Shown one piece after another: positions 17,806-26,065 of a stretch of 53,633 bases of DNA. The DNA lies in contig JANWYN010000018.1 in the NCBI GenBank assembly GCA_025055235.1, positions 1 through 53,633 on the forward strand, written 5' to 3'. The first letter of the stretch is position 1, and each line of letters begins with the position of its first letter. The notes below the pieces were generated by a model. The model ran no database searches. It worked only from the letters and a program-made list of their open reading frames with translations, and was not told the origin of the DNA. The stretch is from Candidatus Roseilinea sp. (lineage in GTDB: Bacteria; Chloroflexota; Anaerolineae; J036; Brachytrichaceae). Made by a program: the position numbers and the translations under genes.

Positions 17806-19284
17806 ATGGCTTACATCCTGGCGCATGACTTAGGCACTTCTGCCGACAAGGCAAGCTTATTCGACGAAACCGGGGCGCTGCTGGCCGGCCACAGCGAGGG
17901 TTATGCAGTGAGCTATCCCCAACCCGGCTGGGCGGAGCAAAACCCAGACGACTGGTGGCGGGCGGTGTGTATGGCCACACGCGCGCTGCTCGCGCAGACC
18001 GGCGTCGCCCCGCGCGACATCGCCGCCGTCACCTTCAGCGGGCAGATGATGGGCGTGATCGCGCTGGATGACGCGCGCCGTCCGCTTCGGCCGGCCATCA
18101 TTTGGGCCGATCAACGTGCCACGGAGGAGGCAGCGCTGATCGCCGAGCGTTGCGGCGAAGACGAGGTCTATCGCCGCACCGGCCATCGCATCAGCCCTGC
18201 CTACACCGCGGCCAAGATGCTATGGATCAAGCGGCATCAGCCGGATGTGTTCGCCCGCGCGCGGCACTTCGTGATGGCCAAGGATTACGCCGTCATGCGC
18301 CTGACCGATGAAGTGGTGACCGACTACTCGGACGCCTCGGGCAGCAACTTGTTCGACTTGGAGGCACAGGCGTGGTGCGCCGATTTCCTCGATGCGCTCG
18401 GGCTGGATGAGGCGCGCCTGCCGCGCCTCGCGCCGTCCAGCGCGGTGGTCGGCCGGGTGACGCACACGGCGGCGGAGGAAACCGGCCTGGCGCCCGGCAC
18501 ACCGGTGGTGATCGGCGGAGGCGATGGCGCCTGCGCGACGGTGGGCGCAGGGTCGGTGGATGACGGCGACGCCTACTGCGTGCTGGGCACCTCGTCTTGG
18601 ATCGCGTTCACATCGTCGCAGCCATTGCTCGATCCGGAGCGGCGCACGTTCACCTTTTATCACTTGCTACCGCGGCGCTACATACCGATGGGCACGATGC
18701 AAGCGGCCGGCGGCGCGCGCGAGTGGCTGGTGCGGGCGATGGGCGAAGCGCCGGACGAGGCGATCGCGCGCGTCGAGCCGGGCTGCCGAGGGTTGATCTT
18801 CCTGCCCTACTTGATCGGCGAGCGCAGCCCATGGTGGAACCCGAAGGCGCGCGCGGCTTTCGTCGGCCTGACGATGAGCCATGGGCCGGCGGAGATGCAT
18901 CGCGCCGTGCTGGAAGGCGTTGCTTTCAATCTTAAATTGATCTTGGATGCGCTGAGCGCCCACCGGCCACTGCGCACCTTGCGGTTGATCGGCGGCGGCG
19001 CGCGCAGTGCCGTCTGGCAACGCATCCTGGCCGATGTGCTGGATGTGCCGCTGGAGATTCCGGAGCTGCTGGCCGAGGCGACGTCGTGGGGCGCAGCGGT
19101 GGCCGGGGGTGTCGGCGCCGGGGTGTACGACGATTGGCGCGTTGCGAAGGCGCAAGCGCGCATCGCAACGGTGGTCGAGCCGGACGTGACAAACGTCGCG
19201 CGCTACGCCGAAATCTGCGCGTCTTTCACACAGGCTTATCATGCGCTCGAGCCGATTGTGAGTCAAACACAGGGCAATCATTGA
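17806..19284 (+). CDS. FGGY-family carbohydrate kinase, xylulokinase-like
   Basis: The 492-residue product follows the FGGY kinase plan: phosphate-1 motif AHDLGTSADKASLFD, substrate contact SGQMMGVIALD, WADQRATEEA, catalytic Asp in GGGDGACATVG, then GTSSWIAFTS and the adenosine loop RLIGGGARSAVWQRILADV. The length and WADQRA motif are closest to xylulokinase (XylB). The enzyme would phosphorylate a ketopentose or related sugar in the cytoplasm. It is transcribed away from the LacI gene, and with the ABC importer it forms an uptake and phosphorylation unit. The true sugar is unproven because no isomerase gene is linked. Confidence 0.9.
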   Translation: MAYILAHDLGTSADKASLFDETGALLAGHSEGYAVSYPQPGWAEQNPDDWWRAVCMATRALLAQTGVAPRDIAAVTFSGQMMGVIALDDARRPLRPAIIWADQRATEEAALIAERCGEDEVYRRTGHRISPAYTAAKMLWIKRHQPDVFARARHFVMAKDYAVMRLTDEVVTDYSDASGSNLFDLEAQAWCADFLDALGLDEARLPRLAPSSAVVGRVTHTAAEETGLAPGTPVVIGGGDGACATVGAGSVDDGDAYCVLGTSSWIAFTSSQPLLDPERRTFTFYHLLPRRYIPMGTMQAAGGAREWLVRAMGEAPDEAIARVEPGCRGLIFLPYLIGERSPWWNPKARAAFVGLTMSHGPAEMHRAVLEGVAFNLKLILDALSAHRPLRTLRLIGGGARSAVWQRILADVLDVPLEIPELLAEATSWGAAVAGGVGAGVYDDWRVAKAQARIATVVEPDVTNVARYAEICASFTQAYHALEPIVSQTQGNH

Positions 19285-19352
19285 ACACACTTTCTGCGGT
19301 TTGACTGCACAGCAATTGCAAAGATATTGCTTCGTCTTCGTTCAGCCGATGA

Positions 19353-19375
19353 ATGTCACATCAAAAACATGACAT
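19353..19375. promoter_or_regulatory. Palindrome upstream of the photosynthesis cluster
   Basis: A perfect inverted repeat ATGTCA-N11-TGACAT lies in the gap before the first genes of the pucC-bch cluster. Its spacing does not match the classic PpsR/CrtJ site (TGT-N12-ACA) or FNR. It is a reasonable candidate for a regulator binding site, nothing more. Confidence 0.35.
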
Positions 19376-19419
19376 ACACCTGATTGTGAATTGCGAGGCC
19401 TTAACCATACTCTAAGAAT

Positions 19420-19893
19420 GTGATCGCTCACCAGGTTCGTCATCTGCACTTGGCGGTCTGGAATGCGGGATGCCTCACCAGACATCTATCCAGCACGGCT
19501 TATCCGGACCGCCTATTCGTGGCGCACTTTGCGGTGATCACATTTGGTCTGGTCGCGTTGCTGGGCGCCTGGCATGATCCGTTGCACAGCGCGTACGTCG
19601 CATTCGGCTTGAGCGCCTTGCTGGCGCTCGTGTTCATCGGCCTGGCCAGCCGCGCGGCAGGGCGCGCATCGGTCGAGCTGCAGCCGGACGCGCTGCACAC
19701 CTGCGGCCCGCGCGAGATGCGCCGCGCCTGGGCCCTGCGCGAGCTGCTCGAGTTCATCCGGCGCGCGCATCTGTCGTGTGGTGCGCCTCCGCGCCGGGTG
19801 CCAAATCACACGTTCCCAACGGGTGGGGGTTCGATGCATCGCTCGGTGCATCGAGCCCTCACCTTTTTTGATTCTGGACATTTCAGGAGGTAA
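19420..19893 (+). CDS. Hypothetical small membrane protein
   Basis: A GTG-initiated frame of 157 residues with two predicted membrane helices (LFVAHFAVITFGLVALLGAW and the following ALLALVFIGLA) and a basic cytoplasmic tail. I do not recognise the family. GC-rich third codon positions up to about residue 120 support coding, but the last 30 residues run through the terminator-like hairpin at 19827-19869 and end at the ribosome binding site of the next gene. The true protein may therefore be shorter, or the frame may be chance within a long leader. It lies immediately before the first pucC-like gene. Confidence 0.4.
   Translation: MIAHQVRHLHLAVWNAGCLTRHLSSTAYPDRLFVAHFAVITFGLVALLGAWHDPLHSAYVAFGLSALLALVFIGLASRAAGRASVELQPDALHTCGPREMRRAWALRELLEFIRRAHLSCGAPPRRVPNHTFPTGGGSMHRSVHRALTFFDSGHFRR
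19827..19869 (+). terminator. Terminator-like hairpin in the pucC leader
   Basis: A 12-bp stem (gggttcgatgca with tgcatcgagccc, one G-T pair) and an 8-base loop is followed within 6 bases by six T residues. It sits 29 bp before the pucC-like start codon, so it is either a terminator for upstream transcription or an attenuator for the photosynthesis cluster. Confidence 0.55.
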
Positions 19894-19897
19894 TTCA

Positions 19898-21340
19898 ATG
19901 TCATCATCGCTCGTTCGACCGTTCAAAGCGACGCGCAGCCGGACCGAAGGTTCTGCAGACCGGCTGCCGGTGTTGGCCATCGCGCGTTTGACGCTGCCCA
20001 AGCTGGGTGTGGCCTACTTGTTCACGATGCTGCTCAGCGTATTCAACCGCGTGATGATCAACGAGTTGGGCATCGCTGCTGCTGTGATCGGCGGCCTCTA
20101 CTTCGCCTATCGCCTGATGAACATCTTTCAGGTGTCGGCCGGCCGCTACGCCGACCGGCGCGCGTTCTTCGGCCTGCGCCGCACGCCGGTCATGGCCTTC
20201 GGGCTGATGCTCTCGTCGCTCTCGCTCGTGCCGTTGCCGCTCTTCGCCGTGCGCTATTCGGAGGGCGAGACGATCTATTTGCTGTTCATGCTGTTGAGCT
20301 TGCTGGGCTTCGGCTTCGGCTTTGCGGCCAACGGCGACGCGCACAACACGCTGATCGCCGAGATGACCGAGGGCAAGCGGAATCGCCCGGCCGTAGTCGC
20401 CACCGTCTGGCTGTTCCAAATCGTGTTCATCGTGATCACCGGCATCGCCAGCTCAATCATCTTGCAGATCGCCGACACGCAAGCAGGCGCGCCGCCGGCC
20501 TGCACCACGGAGGCGTGCGCTGCGATCCGTGGCCAAGTGGCCGTGCAGATGATGCCGAAGTTCTTCCTGGCCGGGCCGGTCGTGGCGTTGGTCGGTTTGC
20601 TCCCGCTGATCGGGCTGGAGCGGCGGCTGACGCCGGAGGAGATCGCCGTGGCCGAACAGCGCCCGCCGTTGCGGATGGGCGAGGCATATACGCGCATCTT
20701 CACCAACCCGCAGGCGCGCGTGTTCTTCTTCTTCATCGTGATCTCGATCTTCGCCCTGTTCGTGCAGGACAGCATCCTCGAGCCGTTCGGGGCCGATGTG
20801 TTCAAGCTCGCCCCGCGCCAGACGGCGCAATTCCAGCCGATCATGGGCATGGGCACGATCATCGCCATGCTGGTGATGGGCATCGTGGCCAGCAAGTGGC
20901 CGATCCCCAAGCGCCGGATTGCCGATTGGGGCCTGGTCGTGTCCGGTGCCGGCTTCGCGCTGTTGTTCGTCTCGGCGATGGCGCACCTGCTGCCGGTGAT
21001 GTATGCCGGCATCGCGATCCTCGGCATCGGCATGGGCGTGTTCAACGTCGGCGCGCTCTCGATGATGATGGATATGACCGTGCCCGGTGAAACCGGCTCG
21101 CTGATGGGCGCGTGGGGTATGGCGCAGGCGCTCTCCAACGGCTTTGCTCAATTCGCCGGAGGCGCGATGCGCGACATCGGCATCCAGGCCACCGGCAACT
21201 ACGCCGCGTCCTATGGCTTCATCTTCATCGTCGCGATTGCCATGTGCTTCATCGCTATGAACCTGATGGCACGGGTGAACGTGGAGCAGTTCCGCAAGCT
21301 CACCCGCGAGCAAATGGCCCTGACGATGGAGGCAGCGTGA
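19898..21340 (+). CDS. PucC-family MFS transporter (BCH/LhaA-like), copy 1
   Basis: This 480-residue protein has twelve predicted helices and the PucC/BCH family features: LPKLGVAYLFTMLLSVFNRVMINELG at the start, RYADRRAFFGLRRTPVM after helix 3, and ARVFFFFIVISIFALFVQDSILEPFGADVF in the middle. In purple bacteria PucC and LhaA assist assembly of light-harvesting complexes, probably by handling bacteriochlorophyll. The ATG at 19898 follows AGGAGG with a spacing of 8. It opens the cluster and is followed by bchF, so it belongs to the pigment regulon. A second paralogue lies at 26066-27430. Which antenna it serves cannot be told. Confidence 0.9.
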   Translation: MSSSLVRPFKATRSRTEGSADRLPVLAIARLTLPKLGVAYLFTMLLSVFNRVMINELGIAAAVIGGLYFAYRLMNIFQVSAGRYADRRAFFGLRRTPVMAFGLMLSSLSLVPLPLFAVRYSEGETIYLLFMLLSLLGFGFGFAANGDAHNTLIAEMTEGKRNRPAVVATVWLFQIVFIVITGIASSIILQIADTQAGAPPACTTEACAAIRGQVAVQMMPKFFLAGPVVALVGLLPLIGLERRLTPEEIAVAEQRPPLRMGEAYTRIFTNPQARVFFFFIVISIFALFVQDSILEPFGADVFKLAPRQTAQFQPIMGMGTIIAMLVMGIVASKWPIPKRRIADWGLVVSGAGFALLFVSAMAHLLPVMYAGIAILGIGMGVFNVGALSMMMDMTVPGETGSLMGAWGMAQALSNGFAQFAGGAMRDIGIQATGNYAASYGFIFIVAIAMCFIAMNLMARVNVEQFRKLTREQMALTMEAA

Positions 21341-21535
21341 ATTCGCATCGGGTCGGTCGAGTTGTTCAAGTCTGAGTCAGGTCAGGGTCAAGTCGTTCAG
21401 GTCTCTCAAGTCTGAGTCAGGTCGGAGTCAAGTCATTCAGGTCGAGCAGGTCGAGCCGAGTCCGACCAACCTGACGACTTGACGACCTGATGACCTGATG
21501 ACCGGACGACCTGATTGACTTGATTGATGACTCGA
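21341..21535. repeat. Long word-repeat, 8-9-bp step, between pucC-like 1 and bchF
   Basis: Degenerate words around gtcaggtc and caagtctgagtc fill the first half; the second half consists of inverted words such as cctgatga and cctgacgac. The halves are reverse-complement-like, so the whole 195 bp can fold back. It separates the pucC-like gene from bchF. Confidence 0.8.
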
Positions 21536-21564
21536 CCGACCCGGCGACGCTCAACAGGCTTTCT

Positions 21565-22038
21565 ATGGATTACACACCCGAACAGCTCGAACGCCGCAAC
21601 CGGTCGTTCTGGACGCCGGTGCAGGCCGTTGGCGCGCTGGTGCAGTTTCTCACCTTCCTCGCCAGCCTGATCCTGGTGATCCGGTTCCTCATCACCGGAC
21701 AGGGCTACGAAGTCACGACCGTGGCCAACGTCGCCAAGGTGCTGATGCTGTACTTCATGACCGTCACCGGCATGGCCTGGGAGGACGAGGTATTCGGCCG
21801 GATGTTCATGGCGAAGGAGTTCTTCTGGGAGGACGCGGGCAACCTGTTGTCGCTGGCCGGCAACACGGCCTACTTCGTCGCCTTGTTCGCCGGTGCCGAT
21901 CCCCGGACGCAGATGCTGGTGATGTGTGTTGCCCTGGCTACCTACGTCGTCAACTTCATCCAGTTCGCCTCACGCGGCGTGCGGTCGGCCCGGCAAAAGC
22001 GGGCGCAGGCCATGGCGCCCGCTGCCGGCGGGAGATGA
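21565..22038 (+). CDS. bchF: 2-vinyl (3-vinyl) bacteriochlorophyllide hydratase BchF
   Basis: The 157-residue product matches BchF along its length: MDYTPEQLERRNRSFWTPVQ, a hydrophobic LVQFLTFLASLILVIRFL, the signature VTGMAWEDEVFGRMF, FFWEDAGN, and a final helix YVVNFIQFASRG. BchF hydrates the 3-vinyl group of (bacterio)chlorophyllide to 3-hydroxyethyl, the substrate of BchC, and is membrane-bound. The ATG at 21565 gives the family N terminus; an upstream ATG at 21520 lies in the repeat. The stop is 3 bp before the bchI start, showing cotranscription with bchI and bchD. Confidence 0.93.
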   Translation: MDYTPEQLERRNRSFWTPVQAVGALVQFLTFLASLILVIRFLITGQGYEVTTVANVAKVLMLYFMTVTGMAWEDEVFGRMFMAKEFFWEDAGNLLSLAGNTAYFVALFAGADPRTQMLVMCVALATYVVNFIQFASRGVRSARQKRAQAMAPAAGGR

Positions 22039-22041
22039 GTG

Positions 22042-23160
22042 ATGGCGGTTTCAACTGAGGCGACTCGGACACGCGGTGCAAGCCGCAACGGCATCGCGCC
22101 CCGGCCGGCAGCGGTGAACTATCCCTTCACCGCCATCGTTGGCCAGGAGGAGATGAAGCTGTGTCTGCTGTTGAACGTGATTGACCCGCGCATCGGTGGT
22201 GTGATGATCATGGGCCATCGCGGCACCGGCAAGAGCACCGCCGTGCGCGCCTTGGCCGACGTGCTGCCGATGATCACCCGCGTGAAGGGCGACCCGTTCA
22301 ACCGCACACCTGAAGAATTGAGAATTGAAAATGAAGAATTGAAAGGGGGCAGCGATCTTTCTCAATTCTCAATTCTCAATTCTCAATTCAAGCGTGAGCG
22401 CATCCCTGTTCCCGTCGTTGATTTGCCGTTGGGCGCCACCGAAGATCGCGTATGCGGCACGATTGACATCGAGGCAGCGCTGACGCAGGGCGTGAAGCGC
22501 TTCGAGCCAGGGCTGCTGGCGCGGGCCAACCGCGGCTTCCTCTACATTGACGAAGTCAACCTGCTGGACGATCACCTGGTGGATGTGCTGCTCGACGTAG
22601 CGGCCAGCGGCTGGAATGTGGTCGAACGCGAAGGCATCAGCGTGCGCCATCCGGCGCGCTTCGTGCTGGTCGGCTCCGGCAACCCCGAAGAGGGCGAGCT
22701 GCGCCCGCAGTTGCTCGACCGCTTCGGGCTGCACGCGCGCATCACCACCATCACCGACATCGCGCAGCGCATGGAGATCGTGCGCCGCCGGCGCGCCTTC
22801 GATGCCGACCCGCACGCCTTCGTCGCTGCGTGGGCACCGCAGCAGAAGGCGCTGCGCCGGCGCATCGTCGCTGCGCAGAAGCACCTCGCCGAGGTGGAGA
22901 TGCCGGACGACGTGCTGATGTTCGCTGCCGAGCTGTGCATGCGCCTGGGCATTGACGGCCATCGTGGCGAGCTGACGCTGGCGCGCGCCTCATGCGCGCT
23001 GGCCGCCTTCGAAGGCCGACGGCGCGTCACGCGCGACGATGTGAAGCGCATCGCCGTGCCTGCGCTGCGCCACCGCTTGCGCCGCGACCCGCTGGAGACC
23101 ACCGACGCTGGCGAACGCATCGAACGTGCGCTGATGGAGCTGGAAGCGAGCAAGACTTAG
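22042..23160 (+). CDS. bchI: Magnesium chelatase ATPase subunit BchI
   Basis: A 372-residue AAA+ ATPase that, with BchD and BchH, inserts Mg2+ into protoporphyrin IX. Walker A is GHRGTGKST (about 59-67), [19 protein letters not shown] the characteristic MoxR/BchI hairpin, Walker [14 protein letters not shown], sensor 1 [19 protein letters not shown]. Residues of about 92-116 ([11 protein letters not shown] to [10 protein letters not shown]) are encoded by a heptamer hairpin (22315-22389) placed in the variable loop between strand 2 and the VDLPLG motif. That loop is normally a variable stretch, which may explain tolerance. The ATG at 22042 is preferred to the GTG one codon earlier, with GGAG at 22031. 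Confidence 0.95.
   Translation: MAVSTEATRTRGASRNGIAPRPAAVNYPFTAIVGQEEMKLCLLLNVIDPRIGGVMIMGHRGTGKSTAVRALADVLPMITRVKGDPFNRTPEELRIENEELKGGSDLSQFSILNSQFKRERIPVPVVDLPLGATEDRVCGTIDIEAALTQGVKRFEPGLLARANRGFLYIDEVNLLDDHLVDVLLDVAASGWNVVEREGISVRHPARFVLVGSGNPEEGELRPQLLDRFGLHARITTITDIAQRMEIVRRRRAFDADPHAFVAAWAPQQKALRRRIVAAQKHLAEVEMPDDVLMFAAELCMRLGIDGHRGELTLARASCALAAFEGRRRVTRDDVKRIAVPALRHRLRRDPLETTDAGERIERALMELEASKT
22315..22389. repeat. In-frame heptamer hairpin in bchI
   Basis: Left arm: gaattga, gaattga, aaatgaa, gaattga. Right arm: tcaattc four times. The arms are reverse complements with an 18-19-base loop. The 75-bp length keeps the reading frame and adds 25 codons. Confidence 0.93.
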
Positions 23161-23190
23161 GACGCACGACGCACGACGAAACCGTGAAAC
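23161..23190. repeat. Short heptamer repeat between bchI and bchD
   Basis: Two gacgcac words and a gacgaaa word fill the 34-bp gap between the two chelatase genes. Confidence 0.6.
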
Positions 23191-23194
23191 GCAC

Positions 23195-25252
23195 ATGTCA
23201 CTGACGTTCACAGATATCGTTGGACTGGAGACCGCTAAGCAAGCGCTGCTCGTGCTGGCGGTCAATCCCGCGCTGGCCGGCGTCGCCATCGCAGCGACGG
23301 TCGGCAGCGGCAAGTCCACGTTGGCGCGCGCCTTCGCTGCGCTGTTGCCGGAGGATGCGCCGTTCGTCGAGCTGCCTGTGAACGTCACCGAGGATCGCCT
23401 GCTCGGCGGCCTCGATTTGGAGGCGACGCTGGCGACCGGCGTCCGCGTGATCGAGCGCGGATTGCTGGCGCGCGCCCACGGCGGCGTGCTCTATGTGGAC
23501 GGGTTGAATCTGCTGGACAACAGCATCATGGCCCATCTGATGGAGGCGATGGCGAATGGTGCGGTGCGCGTGGAGCGCGAAGGGTTAAGCGCGGTGCATC
23601 CGGCGCGGTTCGTGTTGGTCGGCACCTATGACCCGAGCGACGGCGAGGTGCCGCGCGGTTTGCTCGACCGCATCGGTTTGATCGTGCCGTTTGCGCCGCA
23701 GACCGACGCCCACTCGCGTGCCGAGGTAGTCCGCCGGAATCAACCGCGGAGGCGCGGAGAGGCGGAGCGTGTCTCTTACTCCGGGTGCATGTGCCAGCAG
23801 GAGCAAAGGCACATGTTGGGTAGGGCGCGCTCTCTGCAACGCGCCATCGCTGATGCATCGTCGGCACGGAACGGCGTCCGTGCCTTACCGCGCGATATTT
23901 TTGACCCTATACGCGAATGCGCCTCTCCCTCCACGTCTCCACACCTCTGCGGCGAAGTCATGGACGACGAGACGCAGATGTTGCGCGCGATGATCGCCGA
24001 TGCGCGCACGCGCTTGCCGCAGGTGCACATTCAAGACGAACAAGTGCAGGCACTGATCCAGACGGCGCTGAGCTTAGGTGTAGAGGGCAACCGCGCCGAC
24101 GTGTTCGCCGTGCAGGCCGCGCTGGCCAAGGCTGCGCTGGACGGGCGCGAGAGCGTAGACGATGACGACTTGCGGCTGGCCGTCCGGCTGGTGCTGCTGC
24201 CGCGCGCGACGCGCTTGCCGGATGCGGACGAAAGACGCGAGACGAAAGGCGAGGAGACGAGGGGACAAGTAGACCGGGGGAATCTCGAAGATCGGGACGA
24301 ATCAAATGCTACCGTTGAGCCACAGAACGAGCGACTCGAAGAGTTGCTGCTGAGCGCGGCAGAGGCTGAGCTGCCCAAGGACGTGCTCAACCTGCCGTTT
24401 GGGATGCAGCGGCGTGGGCGCAGCGGCAGCCGAGGCGCGGCGTTGAACAACCGACGCGGTCGCTTCGTGCGCGCGGTCGAGGGTGATCCGCGCGGCAATC
24501 GCATCGCGCTGTTGCAAACGCTGATGGCGGCTGCACCCTGGCAGAAATTGAGAATGAAGAATGAAGAATTGAGAATAAAGAAGGCTGACAAGGGAACAAT
24601 TTCTTTCTCAATTCTCAATTCTCAATTCTCAATTCGTCCGGAGGACGTGCGCGTGAAGCGCTTCCGCGACAAAGCCGGCATGCTCTACATCTTCGCTGTG
24701 GACGCCAGCGGCTCGATGGCCATCAACCGCATGCGCGAGGCAAAGGGCGCGGCGATCCGGCTGCTGCAAGATGCCTACGTGCATCGCGATCAGGTGGCGC
24801 TCATCGCCTTTCGCGGCCAGCGCGCGCAGGTGCTGCTGCAGCCCTCACAAAGCGTGGAACGCGCCAAGCGCGAGCTGGATGTGCTGCCTACCGGTGGCGG
24901 CACACCCCTCGCTTCGGCTTTGTTCACGGCATGGCAACTGGCACAGCAAGCGCGCACGCGCGGCATCGCTCAGGCCACGCTGGTGCTGCTGACCGATGGG
25001 CGGGCGAATGTGAGTCTGGGCAGTCGGGAGTCGGGAGTGAACAATGCGCCGGTGGACAAAGCTGAGCTACAGCAAGAGATTCAGCGGCTCGCTGCGCTGC
25101 TGCGCGCCGACGGCATTCGGGCGATCGTGATTGACACGCAAGCGAACTACCTCTCGCGCGGCGAAGCGCCGAAGTTGGCCGAATGGCTGGGCGGGCGATA
25201 CGTGTATTTGCCCAATGCGCGCGCGGAGCAGATCGCGAAGATGCTGGCATGA
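23195..25252 (+). CDS. bchD: Magnesium chelatase subunit BchD
   Basis: The 685-residue product has the BchD plan: an N-terminal AAA+ domain (ATVGSGKST; Walker B region VLYVDGLNLLD with Gly where BchI has Glu, so ATP hydrolysis is doubtful), an acidic/Pro linker, and a C-terminal von Willebrand A domain with MIDAS motif DASGSM near residue 502, followed by PTGGGTPLASAL and LLTDGRAN. It bridges BchI and BchH in the chelatase. Four repeat-derived stretches interrupt it in frame: a 213-bp structured insert in the AAA+ domain (about residues 183-253), two in the linker, and a short one in the VWA domain. Its stop overlaps the next start (ATGA). Confidence 0.93.
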   Translation: MSLTFTDIVGLETAKQALLVLAVNPALAGVAIAATVGSGKSTLARAFAALLPEDAPFVELPVNVTEDRLLGGLDLEATLATGVRVIERGLLARAHGGVLYVDGLNLLDNSIMAHLMEAMANGAVRVEREGLSAVHPARFVLVGTYDPSDGEVPRGLLDRIGLIVPFAPQTDAHSRAEVVRRNQPRRRGEAERVSYSGCMCQQEQRHMLGRARSLQRAIADASSARNGVRALPRDIFDPIRECASPSTSPHLCGEVMDDETQMLRAMIADARTRLPQVHIQDEQVQALIQTALSLGVEGNRADVFAVQAALAKAALDGRESVDDDDLRLAVRLVLLPRATRLPDADERRETKGEETRGQVDRGNLEDRDESNATVEPQNERLEELLLSAAEAELPKDVLNLPFGMQRRGRSGSRGAALNNRRGRFVRAVEGDPRGNRIALLQTLMAAAPWQKLRMKNEELRIKKADKGTISFSILNSQFSIRPEDVRVKRFRDKAGMLYIFAVDASGSMAINRMREAKGAAIRLLQDAYVHRDQVALIAFRGQRAQVLLQPSQSVERAKRELDVLPTGGGTPLASALFTAWQLAQQARTRGIAQATLVLLTDGRANVSLGSRESGVNNAPVDKAELQQEIQRLAALLRADGIRAIVIDTQANYLSRGEAPKLAEWLGGRYVYLPNARAEQIAKMLA
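23742..23954. repeat. Structured octamer-flanked insert in bchD
   Basis: Inverted octamer arrays (left accgcgga, ggcgcgga, gaggcgga; right ctccacgt, ctccacac, ctctgcgg) bound about 150 bp holding three perfect stem-loops: 23788-23795 with 23808-23815, 23824-23829 with 23840-23845, and 23863-23870 with 23877-23884. No stop codon occurs, so about 70 residues including two Cys are added to the AAA+ domain if translated. Confidence 0.85.
24229..24275. repeat. Heptamer array in the bchD linker
   Basis: gacgaaa, gacgcga, gacgaaa, ggcgagg and agacgag occur in succession, encoding a charged DERRETKGEETRG stretch in the acidic linker. The one-sided array has no clear complementary half. Confidence 0.7.
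24545..24635. repeat. In-frame heptamer hairpin in the bchD linker
   Basis: Left arm: aaattga, gaatgaa twice, gaattga, gaataaa. Right arm: tcaattc four times. The 91-bp element (13 x 7) lies just before the VWA domain. It encodes KLRMKNEELRI and [10 protein letters not shown], almost the same peptide words as in bchI and bchZ. Confidence 0.93.
25018..25042. repeat. Short heptamer array in the bchD VWA domain
   Basis: cagtcgg, gagtcgg and gagtgaa make a surface loop (GSRESGVNN) after the NVSL strand. Minimal and degenerate. Confidence 0.5.
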
Positions 25253-26052
25253 ACGCATACACCTCGATGTCCTATCGCGAGATCGCCTCGCGTTACAACG
25301 CGATCAACGCGCTGCCGCCGCACGCAGCGTTGCAGGCCGGTGGCGCCATCGCGCGTTATGCGCGCGGCGAAGCATTGCTCGACCTAGGCGCCGGCGCGGG
25401 GCGGCTGGGCATCCCGGCGGCGCTGGCCGGCTGTCGCGTCGTTGCGCTCGACCGGGAGTTGGCCATGCTACGGGCCGGCCAGCGCGAGGCCAGCCTGCAG
25501 GCAGTAGAGCTGCCTTCGGTACAGGCCGACGCTGTGCACCTGCCGCTGCAAGATAACAGCTTCGACGCTGTGATGATCAACAACTTGCTGCACCTGGTGC
25601 CGCAGTGGGAGGTCGTGCTGGTCGAGGCGGTGCGCGTGATGCGCCCCGGCGGCGTCTTGATCCAGGGCCGCGATTGGCTCGATCCGCAGTCGTGCGCCGG
25701 GCGGATGCGCGCGAAGTGGCGCGAAGTCGTCGCGACGCTGCGGCCGCAGATGCGTCCGACGGCGGCCGCCGGCCCAGCGCTGTTTCAGACTCTGGCGCGC
25801 ATGGGCGGCCAGATCGAGGCGGAGATCCTGGCTGCCGAATGGACGGAGTGCCTCAGCCCGGCGCGCGTCCTGCATCGCATGCGCCAACGCATGCACAACG
25901 AGACATGGTCGCTGGACGATGACGTGCTCGAAGCCGGCCTGGCCGTGTTCGAACCCTGGGTGCGCGAGACGTTCAGCGACCTGCATGCCGAGGAAGACGT
26001 GACCTGGCGTTTCATGTTGACTGTGACCTATGAGCTCAAGCGCGCTGGATAG
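25249..26052 (+). CDS. Class I SAM-dependent methyltransferase of the bch cluster
   Basis: A 267-residue methyltransferase with motif I LLDLGAGAGRLGIP, motif II acidic end VVALDRE, motif III VQADAVHLPLQDNSFDAVMINNLLHLV and RVMRPGGVLIQGRDW. It overlaps the bchD stop by ATGA and precedes the second pucC-like gene, so it belongs to the pigment operon. Its position suggests a role in (bacterio)chlorophyll metabolism, but it lacks the overall look of BchM (Mg-protoporphyrin methyltransferase), being longer with a C-terminal helical part. It could also act on quinone or carotenoid. The substrate is unknown. Confidence 0.85.
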   Translation: MNAYTSMSYREIASRYNAINALPPHAALQAGGAIARYARGEALLDLGAGAGRLGIPAALAGCRVVALDRELAMLRAGQREASLQAVELPSVQADAVHLPLQDNSFDAVMINNLLHLVPQWEVVLVEAVRVMRPGGVLIQGRDWLDPQSCAGRMRAKWREVVATLRPQMRPTAAAGPALFQTLARMGGQIEAEILAAEWTECLSPARVLHRMRQRMHNETWSLDDDVLEAGLAVFEPWVRETFSDLHAEEDVTWRFMLTVTYELKRAG

Positions 26053-26065
26053 GAGCTTGTGCGCG

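Noticed and set aside
19820..19862. tRNA-like segment with GGTTCGATGC resembling a T loop.
   Set aside because: No acceptor or anticodon stem can be folded around it; it is better explained as the terminator hairpin.
20275..21313. Overlapping long minus-strand frames opposite the first pucC-like gene.
   Set aside because: They are Arg/His-rich shadows of the pucC-like coding strand, without start signals or family motifs.
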